NCBI GenBank assembly: GCA_002102555.1
Contig: MCFL01000005.1
Span: 806,001 to 870,000, forward strand
Reading direction: 5' to 3'
DNA from: Catenaria anguillulae PL171
Lineage: Eukaryota > Blastocladiomycota > Blastocladiomycetes > Blastocladiales > Catenariaceae
Length of the DNA stretch: 64,000 bases
A model generated the notes under the pieces. It searched no databases. It saw only the letters and a list, made by a program, of their open reading frames with translations, and was not told the DNA's origin. Numbering within the stretch: the stretch's first letter is position 1; the number at the start of each line of letters is the position of its first letter. Positions 1 to 9,952 of this stretch are shown one piece after another. The position numbers and the translations under genes are program-made.

Positions 1-1
1 G

Positions 2-199
2 GCGGGGTCGCATCGGGCGGCAACAGGTCTGGCAAAGTCGTGCTTGTACGCACTTGGATCGCTCGTACGTGGAAGCAAAGCACTCGGTCAAGAGTTTATG
101 GTCGAGTACCAGGGAGGGACGTTGTTGAGAAAGTGGGCGAGCAAGGTGCCCGAGGTGCAACTCAAGTGCCAGGCATTGTTGGAGGATTTGAATGTCTGA
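2..199 (+). CDS. Hsp70 nucleotide exchange factor, SIL1/Fes1-like (3' end only)
   Basis: The window opens inside this gene. Frame 2 is open from the first base to a TGA at 197-199 and encodes about 65 residues. The segment reads as armadillo-type helices: a 'CLYALGSLVRG' helix, then 'FMVEYQGGTLLRKW', then 'VQLKCQALLEDLNV' at the C-terminus. This is the pattern of SIL1/Fes1 exchange factors, which release ADP from Hsp70 (ER BiP for SIL1, cytosolic Ssa for Fes1). The short end does not settle which paralogue it is, and no ER-retention tetrapeptide is seen. It converges on the SET gene, with under 180 bases between the two stops. Other armadillo proteins remain possible. Confidence 0.5.
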   Translation, partial: AGSHRAATGLAKSCLYALGSLVRGSKALGQEFMVEYQGGTLLRKWASKVPEVQLKCQALLEDLNV

Positions 200-375
200 G
201 GACTGGATGTCATGTATTGATATACTACTCACTCTTTACCACGGTTACAGCCAAATCCGTTTGAAGAGAAACGACTTTCATTGTGGGGAGCGTGCATATG
301 AAGAGAATACAAAACTGAATATGAAGTGAGTGAAGCTATGTACAATATGGAATGCACATTCAATGTTCAGTCCGC

Positions 376-1581
376 TCATGCACTGGACGATGATGGCGAC
401 TCCTCTGCCTTGTCCTTGTTGTCCTCGTCGGCCGCCTCCTCCTCCGCATCGTCATCCTCGACAGGAACATTGTTGACGGGTTACCGTTGGCGTCCAACAT
501 GGGCCGACTTGCCCAGTAGCTTGATCCGTACGACACAAGAATCTCCTGGTCGGGTTGAATCGCCTTGCTGGCCACGTAAACAACGTGCCACAAGTTGTTA
601 TACGGCACATAGTACACCTCGGCATTCAACTCGTGCGCGGGCCCGTCGTTGGCAAACCGGAACCAGTTACCGCGATGCTTTGCATCAATCCCCAAATCCA
701 ACACGGCACCCGTGGCGGGATCCTTGATGGTCTCGGACAAGTACGTCCACACGTAATCGGTCGTGAACGAGTTGTTTGTCAACACCCCGGCATACACGCC
801 CAACACTCGCCCTTGCGCACGGGCGACCCGGCAAACAAGCCAAACCCGCGCGTGTCGTCCGTAAAGGCCACATAGAAGCGCTTATCGAGCTTTGTCCGCG
901 CTCAATCCAGGGGCCAAACATACGCTGGCGCCGCTCCATTTCCCACTCCTCGTTCTTGTACGCCTCATCTTGCGTAATGTCGTGCTGTGCCAGGATGGGG
1001 GCAATCACGGGGTCGATTTCCATAAAGTGAATGGGGTCCACCGCCAGGTGCGTGATGAAATCGTCCATGGTGAAGCGGAATCGCGGGTCGGGCTTGACGG
1101 CCGTGTTGGTGTTGCGTCGGCAGCGGCGAGGCGTCAGCGACCAGTGCGGCCGAGTCGGCCACGGGCTTGCCCGAAAAGTCGGCCAGGGCGCGCGCAAGCT
1201 TGGCGTTGCGTGCAAGTGTTTGCTCGTGGGACAGCTTGAGTGCAGCGTGTTCGAGACAAGGCGGTCGTAGCTGCTCGCGAGCCCATCCGAGGCGGCAGAA
1301 TTGCCGCGCAGGAAGGTGGCAGGTGACTTTGAGCCCGTGGGAAGCAGGTTGAGGCCAAAGAGCTGGTTGCTGAGCATGATCACGGCGAGCGCTGCGAGGA
1401 GCGACACGACCGACGACGGGACATGGCGACGGAGCGGGTCCGACAGCGACATGCGGCGCGACTTGCGCGGCGTCAAGGGCGGTGCGGCGCGCGTGGGCGA
1501 GTCGAGGTCGCTGACACTCGAGAGGCTGCGCCGGCGCAGGACGGGGATGTGCTTGAAAGTGGATTCGGTCGGGGAAGACAT
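376..1581 (-). CDS. SET-domain protein with N-terminal membrane anchor (composite frame)
   Basis: ATG at 1581. The N-terminus is basic and Ser/Arg-rich. One hydrophobic helix follows at about residues 55-75 ('VVSLLAALAVIMLSNQLFG'), so the protein is probably a tail-out or type II membrane protein. A SET domain occupies the C-terminal half (about 400-900). Its marks are 'TRGFGLFAGSPVRKGE' (first SET motif), 'GNWFRFANDGP...N' in the place of the RFxNHS motif, and 'QEILVSYGSSYW' in the place of ELxxDY. The usual His of NHS is missing. The tail is acidic (Glu/Asp/Ser). The reading frame must switch at several places (near 1150-1240, 890, 825 and 470), each fitting one missing base. No substrate can be predicted. 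SET proteins methylate lysines on histones, ribosomal proteins or other targets. Confidence 0.7.
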
Positions 1582-2532
1582 GTTGGTGGTGAGGGTGGTT
1601 GAGAAGGTTGGGTCGGCCAGCGACGAGACGGGAGATGGTTGCGTTGCGTTGAGGATGAGGGGCTGAGGTCGAGCGAGCGTTGCCTAGAGCTCAATCCGAC
1701 GGTGGGACGGTGTGGTCTTTATAGAACTGAAGTGGATGCACATGTAGTATCGCGACTTGGCCGTCAGCGCTCCACACTGTGGAATTGAAAAATTGCAATG
1801 GTCATTCTTTGGCTGGCTTGTTGTGGCCGAATTGAGCCAACGGCAGCTGGCTGAAGCAATTGTGAGTGAGCGCTGTCGCTTTGTGAAGGCGTCATGAACT
1901 GCCCGCTTGAGCCACGCCTTTTCATGAACACCAATACTTGAGCGAGCCTCCCGTTACCTTGTTGCGCTGCGAGCACTGTGACCTGCCAACCCGACCTTCT
2001 TTCTCGAATCGAATTCCGTCTCTAGCTGCTGGCCAATCATTTCCCTCAGCTCCTCGTAATGGGCACTCAAGTATACCCAGCAAACTCATCGGTACTAGTA
2101 CATGCGGCGAGTTGGCATTGGCAACTGAGAGAGAAACGTCAACGGCAGAAGGCGTGGGAAGTGGCTTGCGAATGGATCGCCTTGCCTTGCAACTTGATTG
2201 TGGCCGCCGATCCTTGCCTTCAGGTTGGTGCATGTCGACGACTTGACGAGCAAGAATGGTCATGCCATATGCATGTTGACCTCTTGTTTGAATGCCCCTC
2301 TTTTCAATAGACCAACACCTTTGCCAACTTGACGCATTGTCAACTTCAGCACATTCGGAAGATCTCTCGCGCTTGCCACGACCTCGGAGCCTCTCCTCTC
2401 TTCTTTCTGTGCGTTGACTTCCCACAGTCACCGCCCATCCCCAATGCTCATTCACAGACGTTTTGAATGCATGCAGTTGTCTCTCGCTCTCATTGGAGCG
2501 CGTCGCAATCGTCGCAACCACCTTCACCGATC
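1582..2532. other. Intergenic, divergent promoter region
   Basis: About 950 bases lie between the divergently transcribed SET and S1/P1 nuclease genes. No convincing coding frame, RNA or repeat is seen; the open frames here lack codon structure or homology. Confidence 0.5.
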
Positions 2533-4235
2533 ATGGCGATTCACCGCAGCTTCCTCTCTGCCCTCTCAGCCGTTGCCGTCCTGCTGGCCGCGCTCGGTTC
2601 CCACAAGGACCATCAGGTATCCGCCTGGGGAAACACGGGCCATTCGCTCACGGGCCGCTTGGCAATGCAACTCCTCTCAGAAACCACCAAGGCGCAGCTC
2701 AAGCAGCTTCTTCCCAATGTAGACGGCGACATTTCGCTCGTGTCGTCCTGGGCTGATAAAGTCAAGCGCTTGCCTCGGTACGCACAGGCGTGCGCCACTG
2801 CAGGATATCGAGTCGGGATCGCTAATCCTACAGATTGTTCTCCATTCAGCTATTCACACACGGGTCCGCTTCACTACTCCGACGCGCACGATGACCCGCC
2901 GTACGCATGCAGCTACATTTTCAAACGCGACTGCCCCGATGGCAACTGTGTGATTGCAGGCATCCGCAGTACGTTCGCATTTCTTGACCAATCTCCAAAT
3001 TCCTGTCGCACGTTACGACACTTGAAGCTATCTCTCTCTAGACTTTACATCCATTCTCCAAGAACATCGCAAGAATCTTCTGGAAAAGAACCCCGATGCC
3101 TTCCACACCCTCACCGACGATGAAGTCCGCGATGACGATATGGCCAGTTCCAAGACAGAATCCGAGTATGCCGACGTTGGCAATCCCGAATCGACGGACG
3201 CATCCGCATTCCCCATCACCCAAGACTTGCATCCGAACCCGGCCTATCTGCGGCATCAAGTTCAAAAGCGTGACTTGCGCCTCTTCTCGGACCTGTACCA
3301 CTCGATTGGCATTCGCTCGAGGTTTGCGGTGCTCGCCACGCGTCGCAACCGGCACAAGCATGGGAGACGGCTTCGCGAGCAGCGTCGCAAGCGTCCGCAA
3401 CCGCCGTCGCAACCGCCGCCGCAACCGTCGTAATCGGAACCCGGGCGGATCGCTTCCGCAAAAGCCATCGCCGCCGCCGCCGGGACCGCCTGCAGGATTC
3501 GTGTACACGCCGCAGGAGGCCATCAAGTTCTTGGTTCATTTGGGTTTGTGCACATTGACTTGGGTCTCTTTGCAGGGCAACCGATGATGTTCTCACACGC
3601 CTATGTGTGCCCATCGTGTAGTGCAAGATGTCCACCAACCGCTCCATGTATCGGGTCGCGAAAAGGGCGGAAACGGAGCCGATGCTTTGTTTGACGGCGA
3701 GCATGTCAATTTGCACGTTGTGTGGGATTCCAAGTTGCTCGAAAAGGCGCTCAACGAAGACTACGGTGGCAACATGATGTATTTGGCCGACGTCTTGCTC
3801 AACAAGATGAGAGTCGAGTGGGAGCCCGAGGTTGAGGTACGCATCCTTGTGTACTCGAATGAGACAATTCCTTCTTTGCTCACTTTTTTCATCCCGTTAT
3901 GCTTCCACCTCCATATGTAGACTTGGATGACGTGTCCCGCCCCCGAGCGTCCTGGCAGTCCGACCGCCAACTACGTAAGTGCTATCTCCTCGGACGCATC
4001 CACGACTCCGCCCGGCTTCCTGACGCCGCTCGATATGATCATGTGCCCAGAGCACTGGGCGCGCGGCGTCGACCAGCTCAATTGCAACAACGTGTGGCTC
4101 AAGTACTCGCCCGATAAGGATCTGAGTAAGGAGTATTACAAGGAAAACATTGCTACGGTGCTCAAGTCGGTGGCCATGGCCGGCGTGCGGTTGGCTGCGT
4201 TGCTCGAGGCCATTTTCAATCCGGATCGTATATAA
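2533..4235 (+). CDS. Secreted S1/P1-type zinc nuclease
   Basis: ATG at 2533 is chosen because a signal peptide follows directly and ends '...VSA', with the mature chain beginning 'WGNTGH'. In this family the N-terminal Trp is itself a zinc ligand, so the cleavage site is well placed. Exons are about 2533-2777, 2850-2968, 3042-3543, 3622-3836 and 3921-4235. All nine zinc ligands are visible: W1 and H6 (WGNTGH), Asp in 'WADKVKR', His in 'YSHTGPLHY', the H/D/H set in 'FLVHLVQDVHQPLH' across the third intron, and H/D in 'NLHVVWDS'. The C-terminus has the usual 'CPEHWARG...CNNVW' cysteine pair. The enzyme cleaves single-stranded DNA/RNA and 3'-phosphates outside the cell or in the vacuole. Exon 3 changes frame within an Arg/Pro-rich tandem repeat (3390-3440), so a small intron or a base error lies there. 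Confidence 0.88.
3397..3435 (+). repeat. Short tandem repeat CGCAACCGC-type in nuclease exon 3
   Basis: Imperfect copies of a nine-base unit (CGCAACCGC/CGCAACCGT) occur inside the S1/P1 nuclease coding region, just before the zinc-ligand exon junction. They encode an Arg/Asn- or Gln/Pro-rich linker depending on frame, and the coding frame changes here. Confidence 0.7.
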
Positions 4236-4920
4236 GGGCTTCGGCAATTGAGTTGTGGGAAACCCGTGTTGGGTTCATTGCACCGATGATGGATCAACCG
4301 CTGAAAGGATTTCTGGGGTCGGCGGCGGTCACCTGTACATATTGTACATACTTGAGTATGATTCTGATTGGATTCGCGGTTGTTGTTATTCCCCTGGCTC
4401 TCTATTGCCTGTTTTCCCTAATTAATTGACCACTGGCACTCGTTATTGTCTCACTTCGTTTCACTCGTTTCACTATCTTCTTCTAATGCCTGTTCCGTCA
4501 CTCCTTGTTATACTCATGGTCGGGTCTAGCTTCTTGGCGCATGCCGATTTCCACTTGCGATAAAAAAAAAAAAAAAAAAAAAAAACAATGCGCCAGACCC
4601 TTTCCGCCGACGGTACACGCGCAGGGCAGAGCATTGCGTTTAGCTTCCCGAAGTATCTCACCCACCGAATCTTCAATCAATGATCACAGCGGGACGCCAA
4701 CCTCGTGTTACCTTGCTTCCACAATCTCAATTCGCATTACACGGTCAACAACTTCACAACCCGCAATGCAGCCGCCGTCTAGCGTGACACCTGCAGTGAC
4801 ACCCTGTACGCGTTCAGCCCATGTGATGAATCGTGAATCGAACATACACAATGATGGATCATGCCAAAGTAGTGCGACTAGCAAAAGACCACATACATAC
4901 GGGGAAATCATTGCGTTCAA
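4236..4920. other. Intergenic, contains poly(A) tract
   Basis: About 685 bases between the convergent nuclease and SIM-protein genes. A 24-base A tract lies at 4562-4585. No gene, tRNA or mobile-element signature is seen. Confidence 0.6.
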
Positions 4921-7156
4921 TCACCCAATCTTGCGTCGTTTGCTCGCCTCCTGCTCATCGTCGCTGTCGTCCAAAACAATCACATCCCGATCAACGCCAT
5001 TGTCATCCCGAACCCGCTCATCCAACTTGCGCTTGCGCGCCGACGCCAGGGCGCCTGCCAAACCCTCAACATCCGAACTCACATTGACCAGCTCAGCCTG
5101 CAACGTGCGCGCTGAAGGAGACGCAAGGGGTGACGTTGGACGGCTACGCCTCAACGACCTATTGCTGGCACTGAGCTTGTTGCCATCACCATAGGCACGG
5201 GTCGTTGTTGGCGACGACATGCGAGACGGGTTGCGCGACCCTGGGTGGCTCGGCCCGGACGACACCGGACCTCCAATTGCATGTGCCCCGGACACGTCCG
5301 TTGGCTTAGCAGGTAGCGGATCCATACACACAACTTCGTTGTCGTCACTTGAAGATCCCGCGACCGGCGACAACACCCTTGTGTGAGACGTACGCGCTGG
5401 AGTTGATGCTGCGGGGACGATCCACGTGATGCGGTGCGTGACAAGGACGTCGAGACCGCTGTGCACTTTCTTTTGGCTTGCGGGGTTGAGAGATTGGTGC
5501 GAGTTGGAGAGACGGTGGTGGGACTGCGGTTGATGGGGTCGGCGCGTTGATGTGTGGGCGCGAGGATGACTGGGAATGTGCGTCAGGTTGGGGCTTTGAT
5601 GCCGCTGATGATGTGGCGGCTGTCTCACCCACAAATTCAACGTCGGAATCCGAGTCGCCGAGTTGGATAGGTGAACTGTGACTTGACACGGGATCGGGGT
5701 GAGCAGACGATTTCGGTGACTGCTGCGCATGAGGGGGGTCGGAGGAACAGGCGGCAATAATGGCATGTGAGCCGAAGCCAACAAGAAGCGACGTGGGGCG
5801 AGAGATGAGGGCTTGGTGCTCTCCATTTTGGAAATGGTGAGATCCGCCGCCGCCAAACCAAAGCTAGGCGCAAAACTCCCATGCGAGACACGCTCAGAAT
5901 CATGATCATCCTCAACTGCCCCAGTGCCTGGACTCGGCTCGCTTGATCCCCGGCCGCTCTCAAGATCCAAATGGGGCTGTCAAACACCCCATTTATCAAC
6001 ACGCGGCCGAGTTTACGCACCGAGTAGTCGTCACTTCCACTATCGTCATCGCTGTCAATCACATCCACCAACTCGCACGTTGGCTTCGCAGCATCCGCAT
6101 GGTGCCCATGGGTGCCTGAGACCTTGGTACTCCCCATTCCCACATCCCGCACCTCTGCATCCTCGTCGCTATCCGATAAATCCACAACCTCGGGCCGCGA
6201 GATATTTTGCGGCTGCGATGCGCACGCCGTCAAGTCGAAAAGCGATGTGCGAGACACGCTCGGTGCGGGTTTGGTTGGCAACCAATGACTCTCGTCGTCG
6301 TCAGAATGCTGGCGAGGGATTGGACGAGTTGCCAGGGTGATGGCGGATCCACGCCTGGCGGCGGTGGGCGATTGGGTGATGAAGTGGATGCGGTGGGCTT
6401 TGGTTGTGCTTTGGCAGATTTCTTGGTTGGCGACGGATCCAAAGGCATCGGCGACGGGGAACGAGGACGAGCGATCGGAGAGTCAATGGGCGAGCGGGTC
6501 GTGGTGGTGGTGATGGAGTGGCGGCAAGAGATGCGTGACCGTGCAGGGACGACCAGGATCGGGCAAGTTTTGGCGGCGGGGACGGGGTTCCGTCAAGGAC
6601 TTTGCCAAATTGCTTCAGGATCCACGCTGGCGGCAGCTGCGGCTCAATTGGCGAAACTGGCGACGGCGGCGACGAACCGCGAGGTGCTTTCTTTGGCGGG
6701 CGGATCATGAATCGCTTGCAGTACTCCTCAATGCTCAAAATTGCGGCCTCGCTGTCTCCCACTGCCTTCAATGCCTGATCAAGTAGCTTTGCCTCAACTA
6801 CGCTGGCAGCAAACGGACACCTCGATGGGGGATGGCTCACGCTTTGTGCGGATGAGGCAGTCGAAGGCGGCTCGCCGCTGTTGCCCCTGGCCTTTCGATG
6901 GCGACGTTTGCCGCCACCGCCGGTTGATGCGGGATCCTCCGGCAGCACCATTGGTTGCCGGCCAGGGCGACGTCAGTCGCGATTGGTCGAGTGTGATGTC
7001 GGATTCGGCAGCGGCCGATGCTCCTCCAAGCTGCCGCTGTGTCTGCGAGTACAGCGTGGTTGTGCGCTCGGTTGCGGCAAGGGCGGCTCGCCGGCCGGAC
7101 CCTGTTCGACGCAACGTCTGGGTTGCGGCGGCCGTGCCTACTTGGTCATGGTTCAT
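4921..7156 (-). CDS. Disordered protein with several SUMO-interacting motifs (unrecognised)
   Basis: ATG at 7156 ('MNHDQVGTAAATQTLRR'), stop at 4921. No catalytic domain is recognised. Four acidic-flanked hydrophobic cores match the SUMO-interacting motif: 'EVVDLSDSDEDAEV', 'ELVDVIDSDDDSGSD', 'IQLGDSDSDVEFVGE', and near the C-terminus 'DVIVLDDSDDEQ' (4957-4986) followed by a basic 'KRRKIG' tail that could be a nuclear signal. A short helical segment, 'EAKLLDQALKAVGDSEAAIL', lies near 6750. The rest is Ser/Pro/Arg-rich. The frame switches two or three times (near 6820, 6300 and 5950), each suggesting a one-base error. The array suggests a reader of poly-SUMO chains, for example a scaffold or a ubiquitin-ligase partner, but no RING is seen. 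The function is inference. Confidence 0.55.
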
Positions 7157-7487
7157 GGTAACGATGGGCTGCCTCGGCGGCGGATTGCATTGAATAACAT
7201 TGAGTAATGACGTTCGTGCATGGACAAGTGTCTTCAGAGTTGCTCACTGCCCAGGTGCTGTGCTTCGTGAATCTTGCCTTCCTTGTGAGACGCAGAGGGC
7301 ACGCAGGCCCGGCCCGTGTCTGTAATTGCCTACCTGCGTGTCAAATGACAGAAGAAACCACAAGAAGAAAGTGTACAGATACAAGAAGTAGAAAGACACA
7401 TTGATAATCGGCAGTCAACAAATGGAGCCACCGACAGCCAGCTGGGAGCAGACAATCTGCGATCGAACCAACATTGAGCCGCATTCT
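7157..7487. other. Intergenic
   Basis: About 330 bases upstream of the SIM-protein gene and downstream of the CNNM gene. The sequence is somewhat A-rich and nothing recognisable is seen. Confidence 0.5.
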
Positions 7488-9508
7488 CTAGGAGAGCAAT
7501 GGGCGACCCGAACCCGTCCTTGGTCTCACACCACCGTCAAAGCTATCATCGTTTTCGTCGTCGTCATCATCATCCCCTTGGCCCTCATCCTCAACATCTG
7601 CCTGCTCCCCTCCATCCACTGGTGCGGGCAAGATGGGTTTCGCCTCAACTCCCAGCCCGCTGCGGCGATCTTTTCCCCCACCCGATGCCCGTCCTTGAAT
7701 GAAGCGCCGCCGCCGCCCAATGAACGCGCAACTCCTCCACTCGTCCCGTGCCCGTCGCCACCGTGCAGACACACGGCCCCGGACCCAGCCCCGGAACCTG
7801 ATGCCGAATGTCCCGTGGGGGCAATAATCATGTTTGGCCGCGGCGACAAGCGCGACGCCGCACTGTGTTTCCTCGGGTCGGCAAGTGCGACTTGGCCGCG
7901 GCGTCTGTCGAATCCGCGTGGTGTGGAGCGAGCAAGCCGTAATCAAATGTCGTGACGTGCGAAGACGGCGGTGGACCATTGTGCGGGTTGGATGGGCCCA
8001 GCAGCGGTGTTGTGAGCGATGGAATCCCTGACATGCTTGACACGGTGCGGCGAAGTGGCAGGCCCGATGGTTGTGACCGAGACATTCGGCCATCTTGGGA
8101 CGTGGAAGCTGCGGATGCGGCAATGGGTTGGGGCATGGGACCCAGGCGTGGGGTAGCGTTGGGTCCAACTTTGGGCGATTTGAATCTTCTGACCAGGTCT
8201 TGCCGGGTCACGTCCACGTACAGGTCTGTCTCGTCAATAATCCTACATTGTTGTTTTGCAGTGTGAGTGGTGCCTAGAGAAATTGGGAGGAGCGAGAACG
8301 CACTCTTCGCCAATCAACTCTTCAATCACGTCCTCGAGTGTAATGATGCCAAGGACATTGAGAACGGGTCGTGACTCTGGTTCGACAGCGCCAAAGCTGG
8401 CGGTGCGGATCAGACGTGGGTCGTCGTCGACAACAACCGCAAGATGGCTACGACCTTCTTGGAAGAGGTTGAGGACGTCGTAACAGTTGGCGTTGGGTTC
8501 CAGAACGGGGACAGAGTGGATGAAATGCACAAAGTCCTTGACCTTGCGGCATTCGCTTGGCTCGTACCTAGTCATGGCAGGCGTGTGAGAAAGAGAGTGG
8601 CTGTAATAAGAAAAAGGAATTGGACGTACGATACGAGTTTCTTGACGAGAAGCATACCAACAATGTTGCGGCGATCCGTGCCGGCAAACACTGTTCACGG
8701 TGATTTCATTCGGTCAGCATAGGCAGTTTCGTACAATTTGGTAAATATGCTTGGACAACATACCAGGAACTCGTGAATGACCCTTGTCGACGAGCTCGTG
8801 CACCTTGTCCTCGTCGAGCAACTCATCCCAGTTCAGCATGTACACATGCTCGAGCGGCGTCATGATGGACGCAACGGACTTGTCGCGCAAATCCAGGACG
8901 GCCTTGATGATGGTCACCTCATCGTTAGACAAGGGCCCGAAATGCTGCTCGGAATGCTCGTGCAAACTGACGAGGGCCTTGAGTTCGGCGCGCTTGTACG
9001 TTGTGCCCTCGGCCTCGCCCAAGATGGAATCAAGCAACTTGGCGAGCGGCCAGGCTACGGGACTGAGAGCCACCATGAGCAGCCACACAAATCCGGCAAA
9101 CGTGGCACCGATCCGAAGGCCGTAGCGCGAGCACACGGCTTGTGGGATCACCTCGCCAAAGATGACAATGAGCGTGGAGGAAATGACGACTGCGGGCCAT
9201 CCGCCAGACCACACCGAGTCGGTGAGAATGGGCAGCGTTTCGTTGACAATGACATTGGACAGCAGCAGCGTGACGAGCAGCCAGTGGCCGCGCTGGCGGA
9301 TCGGCTTGATGCGCTTGGCGTACCGACGTTCTCTTTCCGAGCCCGATGCCTCGAGCACATCGAGCGCCATGAGGTCCAAAGACAAGAGGCCCAGGGTGAG
9401 ACCTGCAAATAGGCCACCGAGCATCACGAGGAACAGGATCAGGGCAATGGTGAGCCAAAAGGCCTCGCGTGTGGGAACGGACCCGCCGCCTTCAGAGGTG
9501 TGGCCCAT
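7488..9508 (-). CDS. CNNM/Mam3-type transporter, DUF21 plus CBS pair
   Basis: The family handles Mg2+/divalent ions at the plasma or vacuolar membrane; yeast Mam3 affects metal homeostasis. The first in-frame ATG is 9508; the frame runs further upstream, but only through non-ATG codons. DUF21 helices begin at once ('FWLTIALILFLVMLGGLFAG'), with the conserved 'LSNVIVNETLPI' and 'VIFGEVIPQAVCSRYG' blocks. The CBS pair follows: 'SVASIMTPLEHVYMLNWD', 'KGHSRVPVFAGTDRRNIVG', 'GRSHLAVVVDD', 'VLGIITLEDVIEELIGEE'. The domain end 'RIIDETDLYVDV' is typical of CNNM. Introns lie near 8713-8762, 8584-8630 and 8262-8324. After about 8050 the tail is disordered. The frame given stops at 7828, but the frames around 7490-7840 read as a natural Gly/Ser then Asp-rich tail, so the true end may be 7488 with one or two base errors. 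Confidence 0.85.
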
Positions 9509-9952
9509 GGCCGTCACGAGCGTATCGACGGCCGAGGATGAGGATGCCGTCAATGCGGCAGTGAAGGCTGGCGCCGAGAGGGCGGCACGAGCGAGGCCCA
9601 GGGCGACCAGAAAGTGGTGCGCCAACGGTCGCAGGAGCGGGACGGCGGGGCCGGCATGGTTGTAGAGCCAAAGAGCGGAGTCCGGGTATCGCCGAGAGCA
9701 TGCAATGCTTGTTGAGTTGCTTCAAGTCGTAGAGTAATTCATGGCGACCTGATGCCCGGCTCTGAAGCGCTTTGAATGATTTTTATCGATACTGTAACCT
9801 CTTGACAGATGAAACGCTTGCCCAAACACGTTTTCGTTTTCTGCCAACCTTCCGTTTCCCACTCTTCCCGGTCCCCACTCTTGGTTTTGTGGAGCCAGTC
9901 TGGCTCAATAAGAATGCCGATGTATATTGCAACTGATTCAGGTCAAAACATT

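Noticed and set aside
1922-2527. Minus-strand 201-codon open frame upstream of the nuclease gene
   Set aside because: No recognisable family, no plausible start context, and it overlaps the promoter and signal-peptide exon of the well-supported nuclease gene.
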